Positions 1 through 8,391 of a DNA stretch of 20,331 bases are shown in pieces. The translations under genes and the position numbers were made by a program. This DNA comes from an uncultured bacterium. GTDB taxonomy: Bacteria > Verrucomicrobiota > Verrucomicrobiia > Opitutales > Intestinicryptomonadaceae. Under the pieces are notes generated by a model, which saw only the letters and a program-made list of their open reading frames with translations, made no database searches and was not told the DNA's origin. Positions within the stretch are counted from its first letter, which is position 1. Every line of letters starts with the position of its first letter. The stretch lies in assembly GCA_905214995.1 (NCBI GenBank), contig CAJMOT010000034.1, positions 1-20,331 of the forward strand. The letters run 5' to 3'.

Positions 1-5
1 TTGGA

Positions 6-851
6 TCACGTGCCGGATATACGCACCCGCATGACGTTGGATGAACTGCGCGCCCGGGTGGTCAACACGCGTCCCCGGCTGGAGTCATTCCGCGGCTTTC
101 CCGGCGCGTCGCCGCCGTCCGCGGGAAGGGTCTGCACGTCGTCGGGCATTATCAGCTGGGCGACGCCGCGCCCGTTCAGGGCGTCGGAACACGCCGCCGA
201 CATCAGCCTTCCGAATTTCGCGCCCGGCAGCATTTCGTACTGCGACGCCGCAGCCGCGGACAGGGCGGCGCGCAGGTTTATGTCCTGAAAAATTTTCAGC
301 CCCATCACCCCCGACGGAACCTGCCCCGTCAGGGCGATGGCGGGAGCGGAATCGAGGCTTGCGTCGCACATTCCGGTGAGGAGATTTGTAGAGCCGGGGC
401 CTGCGATCGTTATGCACGCGGCGAGGCGGCCGGTGAGCTTTCCGTACGCGGAACACGCGAAAGCCGCCGCACCCTCGTGCCGGATTCCCACATAGCGCAT
501 TTTCCCGTTTTCAACCTGCCTGCGTATGGCGTCGGCCATTCCGAGGTTTGAGTGCCCCACCATTCCGAAAACCCATTTGACGCCCCAGTTCGACATGGTT
601 TCGGCGCATACGTCGGACGACGTTCGCGCCCGCGGGGCCTCGGGCGAAGGCTCGGGAGATTTTTCAGCGGAAGCTTCGGATTTGCCGGAAACGGCGCCCG
701 CTGAAGCCGCATCCGCGCCGCCCTCCGGCTCGAAAAGGCCTTTGCCGACTCCGCAGACGGGGCAGACCCATCCGTCGGGCAGGCTCTCCCACCCGATCCC
801 CTCGGCGGCCTCGTCGTACTCGTATCCGCATACCGTGCATTTGTATTTCAT
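6..851 (-). CDS. Rubredoxin domain fused to TPP-enzyme N-terminal domain, short form
   Basis: The 281-residue product starts with a rubredoxin domain: the CTVCG and CPVCG pairs (Cys5, Cys8, Cys30, Cys33) would hold one iron atom. It is a compact rubredoxin lacking the usual insert before the second Cys pair. A Ser/Glu/Ala/Pro-rich linker (about 45-75) leads to the N-terminal pyrimidine-binding domain of thiamine-diphosphate enzymes of the pyruvate oxidase/acetolactate synthase type (about 78-245), with GMVGHSNLG and [10 protein letters not shown]; Glu126 is the expected cofactor-activating Glu. Full-length relatives continue with a central domain and a pyrophosphate-binding domain, to about 550 residues or more. 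Here the frame ends at a TGA (8-6), and the last 35 residues do not resemble the family. A GTG overlapping the stop (GTGA) opens another frame off the window, so this is either a split two-gene enzyme or a frameshifted gene. AAAGGA four bases before the ATG supports the start. The domain assignments are firm; the reaction is unknown. Confidence 0.85.
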   Translation of the reverse strand: MKYKCTVCGYEYDEAAEGIGWESLPDGWVCPVCGVGKGLFEPEGGADAASAGAVSGKSEASAEKSPEPSPEAPRARTSSDVCAETMSNWGVKWVFGMVGHSNLGMADAIRRQVENGKMRYVGIRHEGAAAFACSAYGKLTGRLAACITIAGPGSTNLLTGMCDASLDSAPAIALTGQVPSGVMGLKIFQDINLRAALSAAAASQYEMLPGAKFGRLMSAACSDALNGRGVAQLIMPDDVQTLPADGGDAPGKPRNDSSRGRVLTTRARSSSNVMRVRISGT

Positions 852-1002
852 ATTATCCTTTCGATTTGCCTGAAACGATAGGGAAAGCGCGCGGAATTTC
901 GAGCCAATTTTTCGGGGGAGGGACTTTTGCGGCGCAGGGAGCGGCGCGCAAAACGGCGGGTTTCGGCGCGCGGCCCCGAAAGCCTGCGCCCCCGCGCCGC
1001 AA

Positions 1003-1015
1003 TTTAACTGTTAAA
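1003..1015. promoter_or_regulatory. Short inverted repeat upstream of GH97 gene
   Basis: TTTAAC-T-GTTAAA is a 6+1+6 inverted repeat in the only AT-rich patch of the 218-bp gap between the divergent rubredoxin-TPP and GH97 genes. Its position would suit a regulator site or part of the promoter. No convincing -35/-10 pair with normal spacing could be fixed next to it. Confidence 0.3.
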
Positions 1016-1029
1016 CTGAAAAATATTCG

Positions 1030-1049
1030 CGCGCTCTTGCAAGAGCGCG
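1030..1049. promoter_or_regulatory. Perfect 20-bp palindrome, candidate operator
   Basis: CGCGCTCTTG is followed directly by its exact reverse complement CAAGAGCGCG, 20 bp before the GH97 start codon. There is no spacer, and the centre is TTGCAA. An uninterrupted palindrome of this length fits a site for a dimeric repressor, with LacI-family control of sugar genes as one possibility. It could also form a hairpin in the leader RNA, but with no loop it would be strained, and on the + strand it is followed by A's rather than T's, so it is a poor terminator. The palindrome is seen directly; the function is inferred. Confidence 0.45.
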
Positions 1050-1069
1050 AAAAAATCCCCATAAACTTG

Positions 1070-3106
1070 ATGCGTATGAGACGCAAAATACTATGCTTGT
1101 TGTGCGCGGCGCTCGCCGCGGGGGGAATCAATGCCGCGGAATTTTCCGTAAAATCTCCGGACGGCAAACTTGAAGCCAGGCTCGAAGACGGGAAACAGCT
1201 CGCGTTTTCCGTGACGGCGGACGGCAAAAAGCTGCTCGACCGCGCCGCGATAGGCATGTCGACCGACAGGGGGGAATTCGGCAAAGACGCCTCCGCCAAA
1301 GGCTCAAAGACCAGAACCGTGGACGCGCAGATAAAGACGCGCTTCGGGATCAAAAGCTCGATAAGGGACAATTTCAACGAGACGCGCGTCGACTTCGGGA
1401 GCTACTCGGTGGTCGTGCGCGCGTACGACGACGCGGCGGCTTACAGGTTCGTATCGAACGGCGGCGTCGGAGAGATGACGGTGAAGTCCGAGACGCTCGT
1501 CCTTCCGCTCAAAGACAGCGACAGGGTAATCGCGCACATAGTGCCTGGAATGAGGACTTCGTTCGAGTCGGTGTTCACGCGCACGACCTCCGGCGGCCTC
1601 AAAAAGCTCAAAAAGGGCTCCAACGCCTCGATGCCGTTCATATACGAGAAGGACGGCATGAAGGTCGCGCTCGTCGAGTCAGACTGGACGGAATACCCTG
1701 GGCTTAGAATCGCCTACCCGCAGGACGCCGACTCTCCCCGCGCGCTCTTCGCGCCGGTGCCGAAAAAACTCGTCCAAAAGGGCAACCAGCTCCAGCCCTC
1801 GGAAGTCGAAGACTACATCGCGAAGACGAAGGCCGCGCGGGAATTCCCGTGGAGGGCGTTTATCGTGGCGCGCCAGGACAAGGATTTGGCCGCCAACGAT
1901 ACCGTGTTCAAGCTCGCCGCCCCGTCGAAAATCGGGGACGACTCTTGGATAACCGCGGGTCCGTCGGTCTGGGACTGGTGGGTGAACTGGAACACCGAGG
2001 GGGTAGACTTCAAGTGCGGATTCAACGAGGACATGTGCAAATACTACGCCGACTTCGCCGCCGAAAACGACATTCCCTACATCACGCTCGACGCGGGCTG
2101 GCACATAGGCCGCGAGGGGCTCGGCAAGACGTACCTCGCCACCGACGCGCGCTCCGCGTTCATCGACAGATACAATACCGACGAAAACTACATAAACGGC
2201 AAGCCGCACGTCAACATTCCGGAAGTCGTCGAATACGCGCACTCGAAGGGCGTGAAAGTCGTCATATGGTGCCTTAGCAAAGTTCTGTACGCGTATCCCG
2301 AAAAGGCGCTCGACCTCTTCAAGAGCTGGGGGGTCGACGGGCTCAAAATAGATTTCAGCGACCGCGACGACCAGCTGATGATCCGCCATATCGAAAACAT
2401 CACGAAGCTCGCCGCCGACCGCAAGATGGTCATCGAATGGCACGGATGCCCCGCCCCGTCGGGACTGCACCGCACCTATCCCAACGCTATCACTTTCGAG
2501 GCCGTCCACGGCGCGGAAGTCAACAAGTGGGCCAAGACCGTCACGCCCTCGCACAATGTCGACCTGATTTTCACGCGAATGCTTCTCGGCCCCATGGACT
2601 ACACGCCGGGCGGAATGAGAAACTCCAACGAGCGCAGCTTTAAAATCGTAAAGGACGTCCCGCGGGTCCAGGGCACGCGCGCGCACATGGCGGCGCAGTA
2701 CGTTCTCTTTTACAGCCCGCTGCAAATGATTTCCGACATGCCGAGCGAATATATGAAAGAGCAGGAGCTTCTGGACTTCATCGCCTCCGTCCCCACGGTT
2801 TGGGACGACACGAAAGTACTCTGCGGAAAGATTGGCGAGTACGCCGTAATCGCGCGGCGCAGCGGCGACAAATGGTTCCTCGGCGGCATGTGCGGCGCGG
2901 ACGGCAAGGACGTTGAAATCGACCTCTCGAAATTCCTGCCGGAGGGGGAGAAATACCTCGCAAAAATCGTCCGCGACACCGTGAACTCCGACGACCTGCC
3001 CGAAGACTATAAAATCGAGACCATGAAGGCGACCTCCGCTTCAAAACTGAAAATCTCCATGAAAAGCGGCGGCGGATTCGCGGTAAAATTCATGCCCTAC
3101 AAATGA
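1070..3106 (+). CDS. Exported glycoside hydrolase family 97 (alpha-galactosidase/alpha-glucosidase type)
   Basis: The 678-residue product has a signal peptide (MRMRRK, then a Leu/Ala-rich stretch ending near INA-AEF), so it acts in the periplasm or outside the cell. The N-terminal beta-sandwich opens with the GH97-like SPDGKLEARLEDGKQLAF. The (beta/alpha)8 barrel carries WGVDGLKIDFSDRDDQ and then HRTYPNAITFEAVHGAE. In GH97 a catalytic Asp at the KIDF position marks the retaining, alpha-galactosidase-like branch; the inverting SusB branch lacks it. Asp428 is the likely nucleophile and Glu477 the likely acid/base. A C-terminal beta domain follows, and the length is normal for the family. The start was chosen because the signal peptide begins there; the frame is open further upstream, but that stretch is Pro/Arg-rich and unlike coding sequence. 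ATG at 1076 is an alternative. The gene stands alone between a palindromic leader and a terminator. Family is confident; substrate is inferred. Confidence 0.93.
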   Translation: MRMRRKILCLLCAALAAGGINAAEFSVKSPDGKLEARLEDGKQLAFSVTADGKKLLDRAAIGMSTDRGEFGKDASAKGSKTRTVDAQIKTRFGIKSSIRDNFNETRVDFGSYSVVVRAYDDAAAYRFVSNGGVGEMTVKSETLVLPLKDSDRVIAHIVPGMRTSFESVFTRTTSGGLKKLKKGSNASMPFIYEKDGMKVALVESDWTEYPGLRIAYPQDADSPRALFAPVPKKLVQKGNQLQPSEVEDYIAKTKAAREFPWRAFIVARQDKDLAANDTVFKLAAPSKIGDDSWITAGPSVWDWWVNWNTEGVDFKCGFNEDMCKYYADFAAENDIPYITLDAGWHIGREGLGKTYLATDARSAFIDRYNTDENYINGKPHVNIPEVVEYAHSKGVKVVIWCLSKVLYAYPEKALDLFKSWGVDGLKIDFSDRDDQLMIRHIENITKLAADRKMVIEWHGCPAPSGLHRTYPNAITFEAVHGAEVNKWAKTVTPSHNVDLIFTRMLLGPMDYTPGGMRNSNERSFKIVKDVPRVQGTRAHMAAQYVLFYSPLQMISDMPSEYMKEQELLDFIASVPTVWDDTKVLCGKIGEYAVIARRSGDKWFLGGMCGADGKDVEIDLSKFLPEGEKYLAKIVRDTVNSDDLPEDYKIETMKATSASKLKISMKSGGGFAVKFMPYK

Positions 3107-3120
3107 GCCCGCGGGTCCGC

Positions 3121-3151
3121 CCGCAGCCCGAAAAAACGGCTCGGGCTGCGG
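3121..3151. repeat. 11-bp stem hairpin after GH97 gene
   Basis: CCGCAGCCCGA and its reverse complement TCGGGCTGCGG flank a 10-base loop, 15 bases after the GH97 stop. No T-run follows, so it is probably a 3'-end stabilising hairpin or the first half of a tandem termination region together with the hairpin at 3182-3212. Confidence 0.6.
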
Positions 3152-3181
3152 CAAAAAGGCAAAAATAAAGCTTCGCTCCGC

Positions 3182-3212
3182 AAAAAGCGCGCCAAATGCG
3201 GCGCGCTTTTTT
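3182..3212. terminator. Bidirectional Rho-independent terminator
   Basis: AAAAAGCGCGCC and GGCGCGCTTTTT form a perfect 12-bp stem around the loop AAATGC, with T's on the 3' side in both orientations. It would stop transcripts of the GH97 gene from the left and of the long minus-strand ABC/AsmA operon and its decayed last gene from the right. Confidence 0.85.
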
Positions 3213-3287
3213 ATTAAACCTTATTTTAAACAACGCATGAAAATGCGCCCAAAGGTATGCGCCAAAGATATGGCGGCTTTTAATATT

Positions 3288-3665
3288 TTAAAGTTTATTC
3301 CATTTGTGAGCATTTCCCTTTGGGCAACCCATGGGCTTTGGGAAACTCTTGGAACGTATCAACGTTGCGCACTTGCCGCATTGATACGCATCTTTCCCCG
3401 CTTCTCCCAAATCATTCCATTTATGGATTCCCTGCCGGACAATTAGATGGAGAAGGAAAATTTGCCATTTTCAAGACCGTAGAGCATTTTGAGCATTGAT
3501 AGTTGTGATATTTTTTTCACACTCACGATTTGAACCTTTTGCCCTCTCCGTCCAATTTTACGCAAATCATATCCAAAATGCACCATGGAACCGTAATAAA
3601 AGTTCCCACCAGAGTTATACCAATAGCAATTGAATTGTGCCTTTCCCCGTCGGATTGCCTGCCAT
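3288..3665 (-). pseudogene. Decayed gene: small membrane protein with two C-terminal zinc-ribbon repeats
   Basis: This strip is visibly AT-richer than its surroundings and has no long intact frame, but on the minus strand it reads as a broken gene. It starts MAGNPTGKGTIQ at an ATG two bases after the AsmA-like stop. A one-base shift leads to a hydrophobic stretch, IGITLVGTFITVPWCIL, ending at a TGA after GKRFKS. A second TGA follows, and then, still in that frame, HNYQCSKCSTVLK...CPAGN. After another shift the last frame reads HKWNDLGEAG, YQCGKCATLIR, GCPKGNAHKWNKL and TAA. The two units match each other (YQC-x-KC-x-T, then CP-x-GN and HKW), so this is a tandem pair of small Cys4-type zinc ribbons; the second unit (3425-3288) is intact. 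I recall similar modules at the ends of small bacterial proteins. It was probably the last gene of the operon upstream. At least four lesions argue for real decay rather than one sequencing error. Confidence 0.72.
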
Positions 3666-3666
3666 A

Positions 3667-6507
3667 TTAGAGGGAATCCCTTATGTTTTCGAGAATTTTG
3701 GATTCGCTCTGGATGAAATTAAGCGGCCTTACCTGCATTCCGACGGAGGGATCGGAAATTTTGCCGTCAACCGTCACCTGTATCACGCTCGATATGGGGT
3801 TTACGAGCGTCGATATTCCGGAAATGAGCGCGCTCTTCATTCCCCCGAGGGGATACAGCAGCATAGCCGCGTCCACGTCGTCGTTCACGAAGTCGTACGA
3901 CGCCGCCCCGCGTATGCGCATGACGTTGCCGCCCATTTCGAGCTTCGGGAAATCGACGCTGCCGTCCTCGATTTCGATGCGGCTGTTGGCGTAGGTGATG
4001 TCGAAACTCCCGAACGGCAGCCTCAGAGCGGAAAAAGCCCGCGAGAGCGCGCCGAGCAAATTCAGGCGCATCAGGTTCGGGTTTCTGAGGCTCGCAAAAC
4101 CGGAACCCTTTGAATGGGCAATGTCGCCCATGTCCCCGCGCAATTCGAGCGACAAATCCACCACCCCGCTCTCGCCGCCATCGAGAAAACCGGCGGCGGA
4201 GCTCCCCGTTTCACTTGAAGGGTCCCCGCCGGCGTCGTCGGAAGGCTCGGATTCTCCGGATTCCTTTGACGGGTCGAGCGATATCAGAAACTTGGTGAAC
4301 TCCGCCTGGTTCATTTTTTCGGCTATCGCCGACGCGTCAAAAAGCGTTTTCCCGTTTTCCTTTTTTATGGCAATGCTCCCGTCGGCGCGGCCGCCGCAAA
4401 AATCGAAAGAAGCGTCGTCTACGCGGGTCGTCGCCTTGTCGCTCCTTGCGGAAAATCTGAGATTTTTCAAAACCGCCGTCTCAATATGCGTGTCGCCCGG
4501 GGCGAAGCCCGAAACGTTGAACACGTCCGGAAGCGCGCCGGGATTGTTATGGGGATTGCGCATGAGCGCTCCCACAGTGAGCTGCGGAGCCTCCGTGAAC
4601 TTCACGACCTCAAACACGTCCCGCACGTCGCCGCCGCCGAGCGACACGAGCTCTTCGGACGACAGCCCCGAGACGAGAAAGAGCGTCTGCCTGTCGAAAG
4701 TCGTGAGCCCGTCCTTTCCGTAAAGCCACTGGACGTTTCCGTGCGCGTTGCGGTTTTGCGCGCGCAGGCGTATGTCGTAAAGCGAAATGCGCGAAGGGTT
4801 GACCCACACGTTGAGCGAAAACTCGTCGAACTTCGAGCCGTTGTAGACGGCGTCGCCGCCCTGCGCGCTGCCGTAGCACCATATGAACTCGGGACTGCCC
4901 CACTTGCCCTCGACGAAAAAGTCCGCCCTCGGGAAAGCCCCCTCCTTCGCCCACTCGAAAGACTTGAAAACACTCGACCACCACGGCGCCATAAAGTGCG
5001 CTATCGCCATCGGGCGGATTGAGCCGTCGACGTATATTTTATAGCGCATGTCCTTCAAATTCTGCACGAATCTTCCGGAAACCTCCCATCCCTCGCGCGA
5101 CTGGACTTCAAGTTTGGAGGCGTCTATCACGCCGGACGATGAGTCGAACTCCACCCTTCCCGCCGCGCGGCGGACGGGAATGCCCATTATCGAGCAGTCG
5201 GACGCCTCAAAATCGGCGTTTGCGCTAAACTGCGACCCCGAAAAATCGCACTTTGCGGAGCCTTTCAGCGAAAGCCCGCGCTTGAACTCGAAGTCTTGAA
5301 GCTCCCGTATTCCCGAAAGCGACTTGTGGGCCGTAAAAATCTTGGGGTCGAGCGAGCCCGAAAAATCGGCGGCGAGGCGCATGGACTCGTCCAGCGAAAA
5401 CTTCGCGCCGAACCGGTGGTCTTTGAGCGCGGCGAAAGCCTCCCAGCTCTCCCCCGCCGAATCCTCGTCGAGAAAGTCCTTGCGCATCGACACGTTGTCA
5501 AGCCTGAAACCTTCGTACTCCATATTGCCCGCGGAAACGTAGACGTCGGAAAGCGCGAAAGCCCCCCCTCCGGCGAGGAGGTTGGCTGATGCCGAAATGT
5601 TGCCCAATCTCGGAAGCCCGTCGCAGAAAAATTTTTCGGCGCGGATTCCGGCAAAGAGCCCGTCGGATATTTTTCCTCCGTCGTATTTCAACGCGAGGCG
5701 GAGGTTTTCAAAACGCGCCTCCTTAGATTTCACCGGAAAAACGGCGGACTCCGAATAAAAAATCAGCCTGCCCCTGCTCGACTCCGCGCCGGACAAAAAG
5801 AGGTCTGCCGAGCACACGGGCGAGGAGAAAATTTCGAGATATTTGGAATACTTTTCCGCCGCGGCGACCGCCGCGTTTATCCTGTCGGCGACTCCGCCGC
5901 CCGCGCCCGAGCCCGAGCCGCCGGAAGGCATGTCCACGCCGTTCTTGCGCAAAAACTCCTCGGCGGAAAATTTGTCCGAAACGTCCGCCGACACCGCCGC
6001 CGTCAGGGACGCTATCTTGAAGTACGCCGACTCTATCCGCCACCAGCGGCCGGTTTTGGAAACGCTCAAATATATCTGCGAAACCGCCGGAGCTTCCGCG
6101 ACGCCGCGCACGGTGTCGCCGAGAGCGCCCCCGTAAACCCGAACGTCGCGCGGCAATGCGTCCCCGTTCAGAAGCCTTATGGGCCAAAACGAGGCGTCTA
6201 TCCTCTCCGCGGAAAAGAACGGCGACGGCGTGCCCTCCGCGCGCAGCGTGACGCCGTCTATCCTCACCCGCCCATCCACCGACACAAACGCGCCGGAATA
6301 GCGCAGGTCGAAGCCCGCCGCAGACGCCGCGCGCGAGACGGCGGCGTTGGCGAAATCCGGCAGGGGAAATTCCCTCTTGCGCAGCGCGTAAAACGCCAAC
6401 GCCTGGACGAGCAGTATTATAAACAGGAGGAAGTTCAGCGGATAAAGCGCCCTCCGGAAGGCGTCCCGGGCGCGCTTGGCAAAGGGCGTTGTCGGGCGCT
6501 TTTCCAA
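3667..6507 (-). CDS. AsmA-like inner-membrane-anchored envelope protein
   Basis: The 946-residue product has a basic N-terminus, one membrane helix (about 21-43) and a long beta-rich extracytoplasmic part. After the helix it reads SGAFVSVDGRVRIDGVTLRAE, a pattern typical of the AsmA/TamB/YhdP superfamily, whose members are linked to phospholipid transport and outer-membrane homeostasis. The C-terminal region (LLGALSRAFSALRLPFGSFD to VTVDGKISDPSVGMQ) fits the AsmA C-terminal repeat. Two low-complexity linkers are present: a Gly/Ser stretch near residue 200 and an acidic Ser/Glu/Gly stretch in the last third. The start codon is TTG, two bases after the DUF4340 stop; no ATG lies nearby, and the membrane helix would be lost with a later start. 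It is the last intact gene of a five-gene operon. The superfamily call rests on topology and short motifs, so a search would sharpen it. Confidence 0.75.
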   Translation of the reverse strand: MEKRPTTPFAKRARDAFRRALYPLNFLLFIILLVQALAFYALRKREFPLPDFANAAVSRAASAAGFDLRYSGAFVSVDGRVRIDGVTLRAEGTPSPFFSAERIDASFWPIRLLNGDALPRDVRVYGGALGDTVRGVAEAPAVSQIYLSVSKTGRWWRIESAYFKIASLTAAVSADVSDKFSAEEFLRKNGVDMPSGGSGSGAGGGVADRINAAVAAAEKYSKYLEIFSSPVCSADLFLSGAESSRGRLIFYSESAVFPVKSKEARFENLRLALKYDGGKISDGLFAGIRAEKFFCDGLPRLGNISASANLLAGGGAFALSDVYVSAGNMEYEGFRLDNVSMRKDFLDEDSAGESWEAFAALKDHRFGAKFSLDESMRLAADFSGSLDPKIFTAHKSLSGIRELQDFEFKRGLSLKGSAKCDFSGSQFSANADFEASDCSIMGIPVRRAAGRVEFDSSSGVIDASKLEVQSREGWEVSGRFVQNLKDMRYKIYVDGSIRPMAIAHFMAPWWSSVFKSFEWAKEGAFPRADFFVEGKWGSPEFIWCYGSAQGGDAVYNGSKFDEFSLNVWVNPSRISLYDIRLRAQNRNAHGNVQWLYGKDGLTTFDRQTLFLVSGLSSEELVSLGGGDVRDVFEVVKFTEAPQLTVGALMRNPHNNPGALPDVFNVSGFAPGDTHIETAVLKNLRFSARSDKATTRVDDASFDFCGGRADGSIAIKKENGKTLFDASAIAEKMNQAEFTKFLISLDPSKESGESEPSDDAGGDPSSETGSSAAGFLDGGESGVVDLSLELRGDMGDIAHSKGSGFASLRNPNLMRLNLLGALSRAFSALRLPFGSFDITYANSRIEIEDGSVDFPKLEMGGNVMRIRGAASYDFVNDDVDAAMLLYPLGGMKSALISGISTLVNPISSVIQVTVDGKISDPSVGMQVRPLNFIQSESKILENIRDSL

Positions 6508-6509
6508 GT

Positions 6510-8387
6510 CTATTCCGACGGCGAAACCGGCGGGTCCTTTTTGAGTTCGGAGGGCACGGAACGCTTCGAGACGATTTCAAACGCGGCGTCGATAAACTCT
6601 TGAGAGGGCACGAACACCGCGTCGTCGGCCTTGGAGCCGCCGTACTGCTTCGTCCCCCCCGCGCGCTCGGTAAGGAAAATCTCCCGGGTTTTGACCGCCG
6701 CCGAATCCGCCCCGGGCAGATCCGCCGAAAACGACGCCGAATACGCCCACGGCAGTTTCTTGCCGCCCGCCGAAACGCCGTCGGAAGAAAACTTTTGCGG
6801 CAGATATTCCGAAACCGAAAACGACTTTGCGGCGGCGACGAGCGCGCGCGCCGCCTCGGCGTCCCGCGGGGAGAGTTTTTTAATCGCGTCCGCGACGGTC
6901 TCCGCGCCGGACGCGCGCACTTCGAAAACCGCCGCCGAATCCGGCAGCCGCGAGATTTTGACGGAAGAAATTTCGGCGGTCGCCGGCAGCGACCAGAGGG
7001 CTTTGGAGCGGTATTTCAGAAAGTCTGCGGACGCGGTCTCGGCGAGCTCCTTGCTTATTCCGTAAACCGCGCTTCCTGAGCCCGTCTTTGCGTACATCAG
7101 CGGCTCTCCGGCGTCGTCGTACTCGGAGCCTATCTGGATGGAGTCCGACCCTCCGTCGTCGCGCGTGACCGTTATCCGCAGGCAGTCGGGGCCTATCCCG
7201 TACCGAGAGAAGTTCGCGGCGGAATCGCTCACGAAAGTCCGCGCCCTTACTTTTGAAAGCTTGTTGAGAACGTCGCTCACCGCCGCCAGATCCGCGCTCG
7301 CGGTCGCCCCCTTGCCGCCGGCGTTCCCAACAACGTCCCAAAGCCCGCCGGCGAGCTTGTGGAACGACACCGTCCTGCCGCCCTTCGAGATTTCAAGAGC
7401 CGTGGCGCGCTCGGCGTCGAAGCGGAAGAACGACTTGTCGCGCAATGTCGTCTGAAGGTTTTCGAGGTTTTTTAGAAACGCGGCGTCGAGCGTAAAGAGA
7501 GTCGGATTGTCTTCAAGCCTCGCGTACACCTGCGAGCCGTCCCTGGTTTTGGAGCCTATGAGAAGAACCTGCCTCCTGTTGGTGCCCTCCAATGTCACGC
7601 TCGCCGGCAGCGTACCGCCGTCAAAGCCCGCCTCCGAAAGGGTCGCCTCCTGCGGGAAGCCCATCGCGCAGACCCTGCATATCTCGTCGAGAAATGCGTC
7701 CACCTCGCGCGGGTCCGCGGCGGCGGCGATGGGGGTCTCCATCTTCCACTTGCCGCCGTCGCGCACCAACCCCACGCGCAGAAAATTCGTCTTGGGGTCG
7801 GCGGGCGACGCCGCTATCGGCAGGCGCACCGAAAACGCCGATACCTCGAAGCGCGGGATGTCGAACACGAGCTGGTTGCGCAGCCGCTCCATATCCACTA
7901 TCAGCCCGTCCACAAATTCCTTGTCCACCACCACTATCCTGTCGGAGAGCGAGTCGAACAGGTATATCCGGTTGCCGACGGGCGCGCCCTTGCCGACTTT
8001 GAGGGAGTACATCTTTTCGCCGTTGCCGTATTTGAACACGTACGCGGGGTCGTCGAGCCCGTACTCCGCGAGCCCGTGGCCGCGCTTGATAGCCTCCGCC
8101 GCCGGAAAGCCCGTCTCCTTCTCGAGAAATTCGAGCTGGTTGATTATGCGGTTTACGGCAAAAAGATTCGCCGGCCAGTCTATGGGAGAGATTATGCGCC
8201 ACCTGTTGTTTTCAAGCCTCAGAACCCTCGGCTTTTCGACCGACTTGCCCTCGATTTCGAGAACGGTTATCGGCGCCATTGACCGGCGCTCGGGAGCGTC
8301 GGTCGAGGCGTCGCGCTCAAGCCCCCAGATAGCCGCAAACAGCGCGAGGTTGGCGGCCAGCAGAAAAATCGTCAATTTAAATCTCAT
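6510..8387 (-). CDS. DUF4340 protein, membrane-anchored
   Basis: The 625-residue product starts MRFKLTIFLLAANLALFAAIWGLE, a single N-terminal membrane helix, and the rest should lie outside the cytoplasm. The segment after it (VLRLENNRWRIISPIDWPAN, then repeated WRIETP-like beta units such as GGKWKMETPIAAAADPREV) is typical of DUF4340 proteins, which often lie directly after GldG-like genes in ABC clusters. It is longer than many DUF4340 proteins and appears to contain more than one copy of the unit. The start at 8387 was chosen over an earlier in-frame codon at 8477 because an AGGAGG lies in the last codons of the upstream gene at suitable spacing, and because the membrane helix begins there. 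Only 4 bp separate it from the GldG-like gene, indicating co-transcription. The molecular role of DUF4340 is unknown to me. Confidence 0.87.
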   Translation of the reverse strand: MRFKLTIFLLAANLALFAAIWGLERDASTDAPERRSMAPITVLEIEGKSVEKPRVLRLENNRWRIISPIDWPANLFAVNRIINQLEFLEKETGFPAAEAIKRGHGLAEYGLDDPAYVFKYGNGEKMYSLKVGKGAPVGNRIYLFDSLSDRIVVVDKEFVDGLIVDMERLRNQLVFDIPRFEVSAFSVRLPIAASPADPKTNFLRVGLVRDGGKWKMETPIAAAADPREVDAFLDEICRVCAMGFPQEATLSEAGFDGGTLPASVTLEGTNRRQVLLIGSKTRDGSQVYARLEDNPTLFTLDAAFLKNLENLQTTLRDKSFFRFDAERATALEISKGGRTVSFHKLAGGLWDVVGNAGGKGATASADLAAVSDVLNKLSKVRARTFVSDSAANFSRYGIGPDCLRITVTRDDGGSDSIQIGSEYDDAGEPLMYAKTGSGSAVYGISKELAETASADFLKYRSKALWSLPATAEISSVKISRLPDSAAVFEVRASGAETVADAIKKLSPRDAEAARALVAAAKSFSVSEYLPQKFSSDGVSAGGKKLPWAYSASFSADLPGADSAAVKTREIFLTERAGGTKQYGGSKADDAVFVPSQEFIDAAFEIVSKRSVPSELKKDPPVSPSE

Positions 8388-8391
8388 AACG

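Noticed and set aside
866..1069. N-terminal extension of the GH97 frame
   Set aside because: The 68 codons are Pro/Arg/Ala-rich and pass through the palindrome; the signal peptide begins at 1070.
1679..2725. Long open frame (348 codons) on the minus strand inside the GH97 gene
   Set aside because: It is exactly antisense to a well-supported enzyme with intact motifs. GC-rich codon use keeps the opposite strand open, and its translation is Val/Asp/Arg-rich with no domain.
3213..3287. Possible mobile-element end or repeat in the AT-rich strip next to the terminator
   Set aside because: Short hairpins such as CGCAT-GAAA-ATGCG and the TATCAA/TTGATA pair at 3357-3394 were seen, but there are no terminal inverted repeats, target duplication or transposase.
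3237..3446. Plus-strand frame of 69 codons in the AT-rich gap
   Set aside because: It lies codon-for-codon opposite the intact zinc-ribbon unit on the minus strand, which explains why it is open. It has no recognisable domain or ribosome-binding site.
5723..6580. Minus-strand frame of 285 codons overlapping the start of the AsmA-like gene
   Set aside because: It is an Arg/Gly-rich shifted frame of the same strand without motifs; the AsmA-like frame has a membrane helix and family features.
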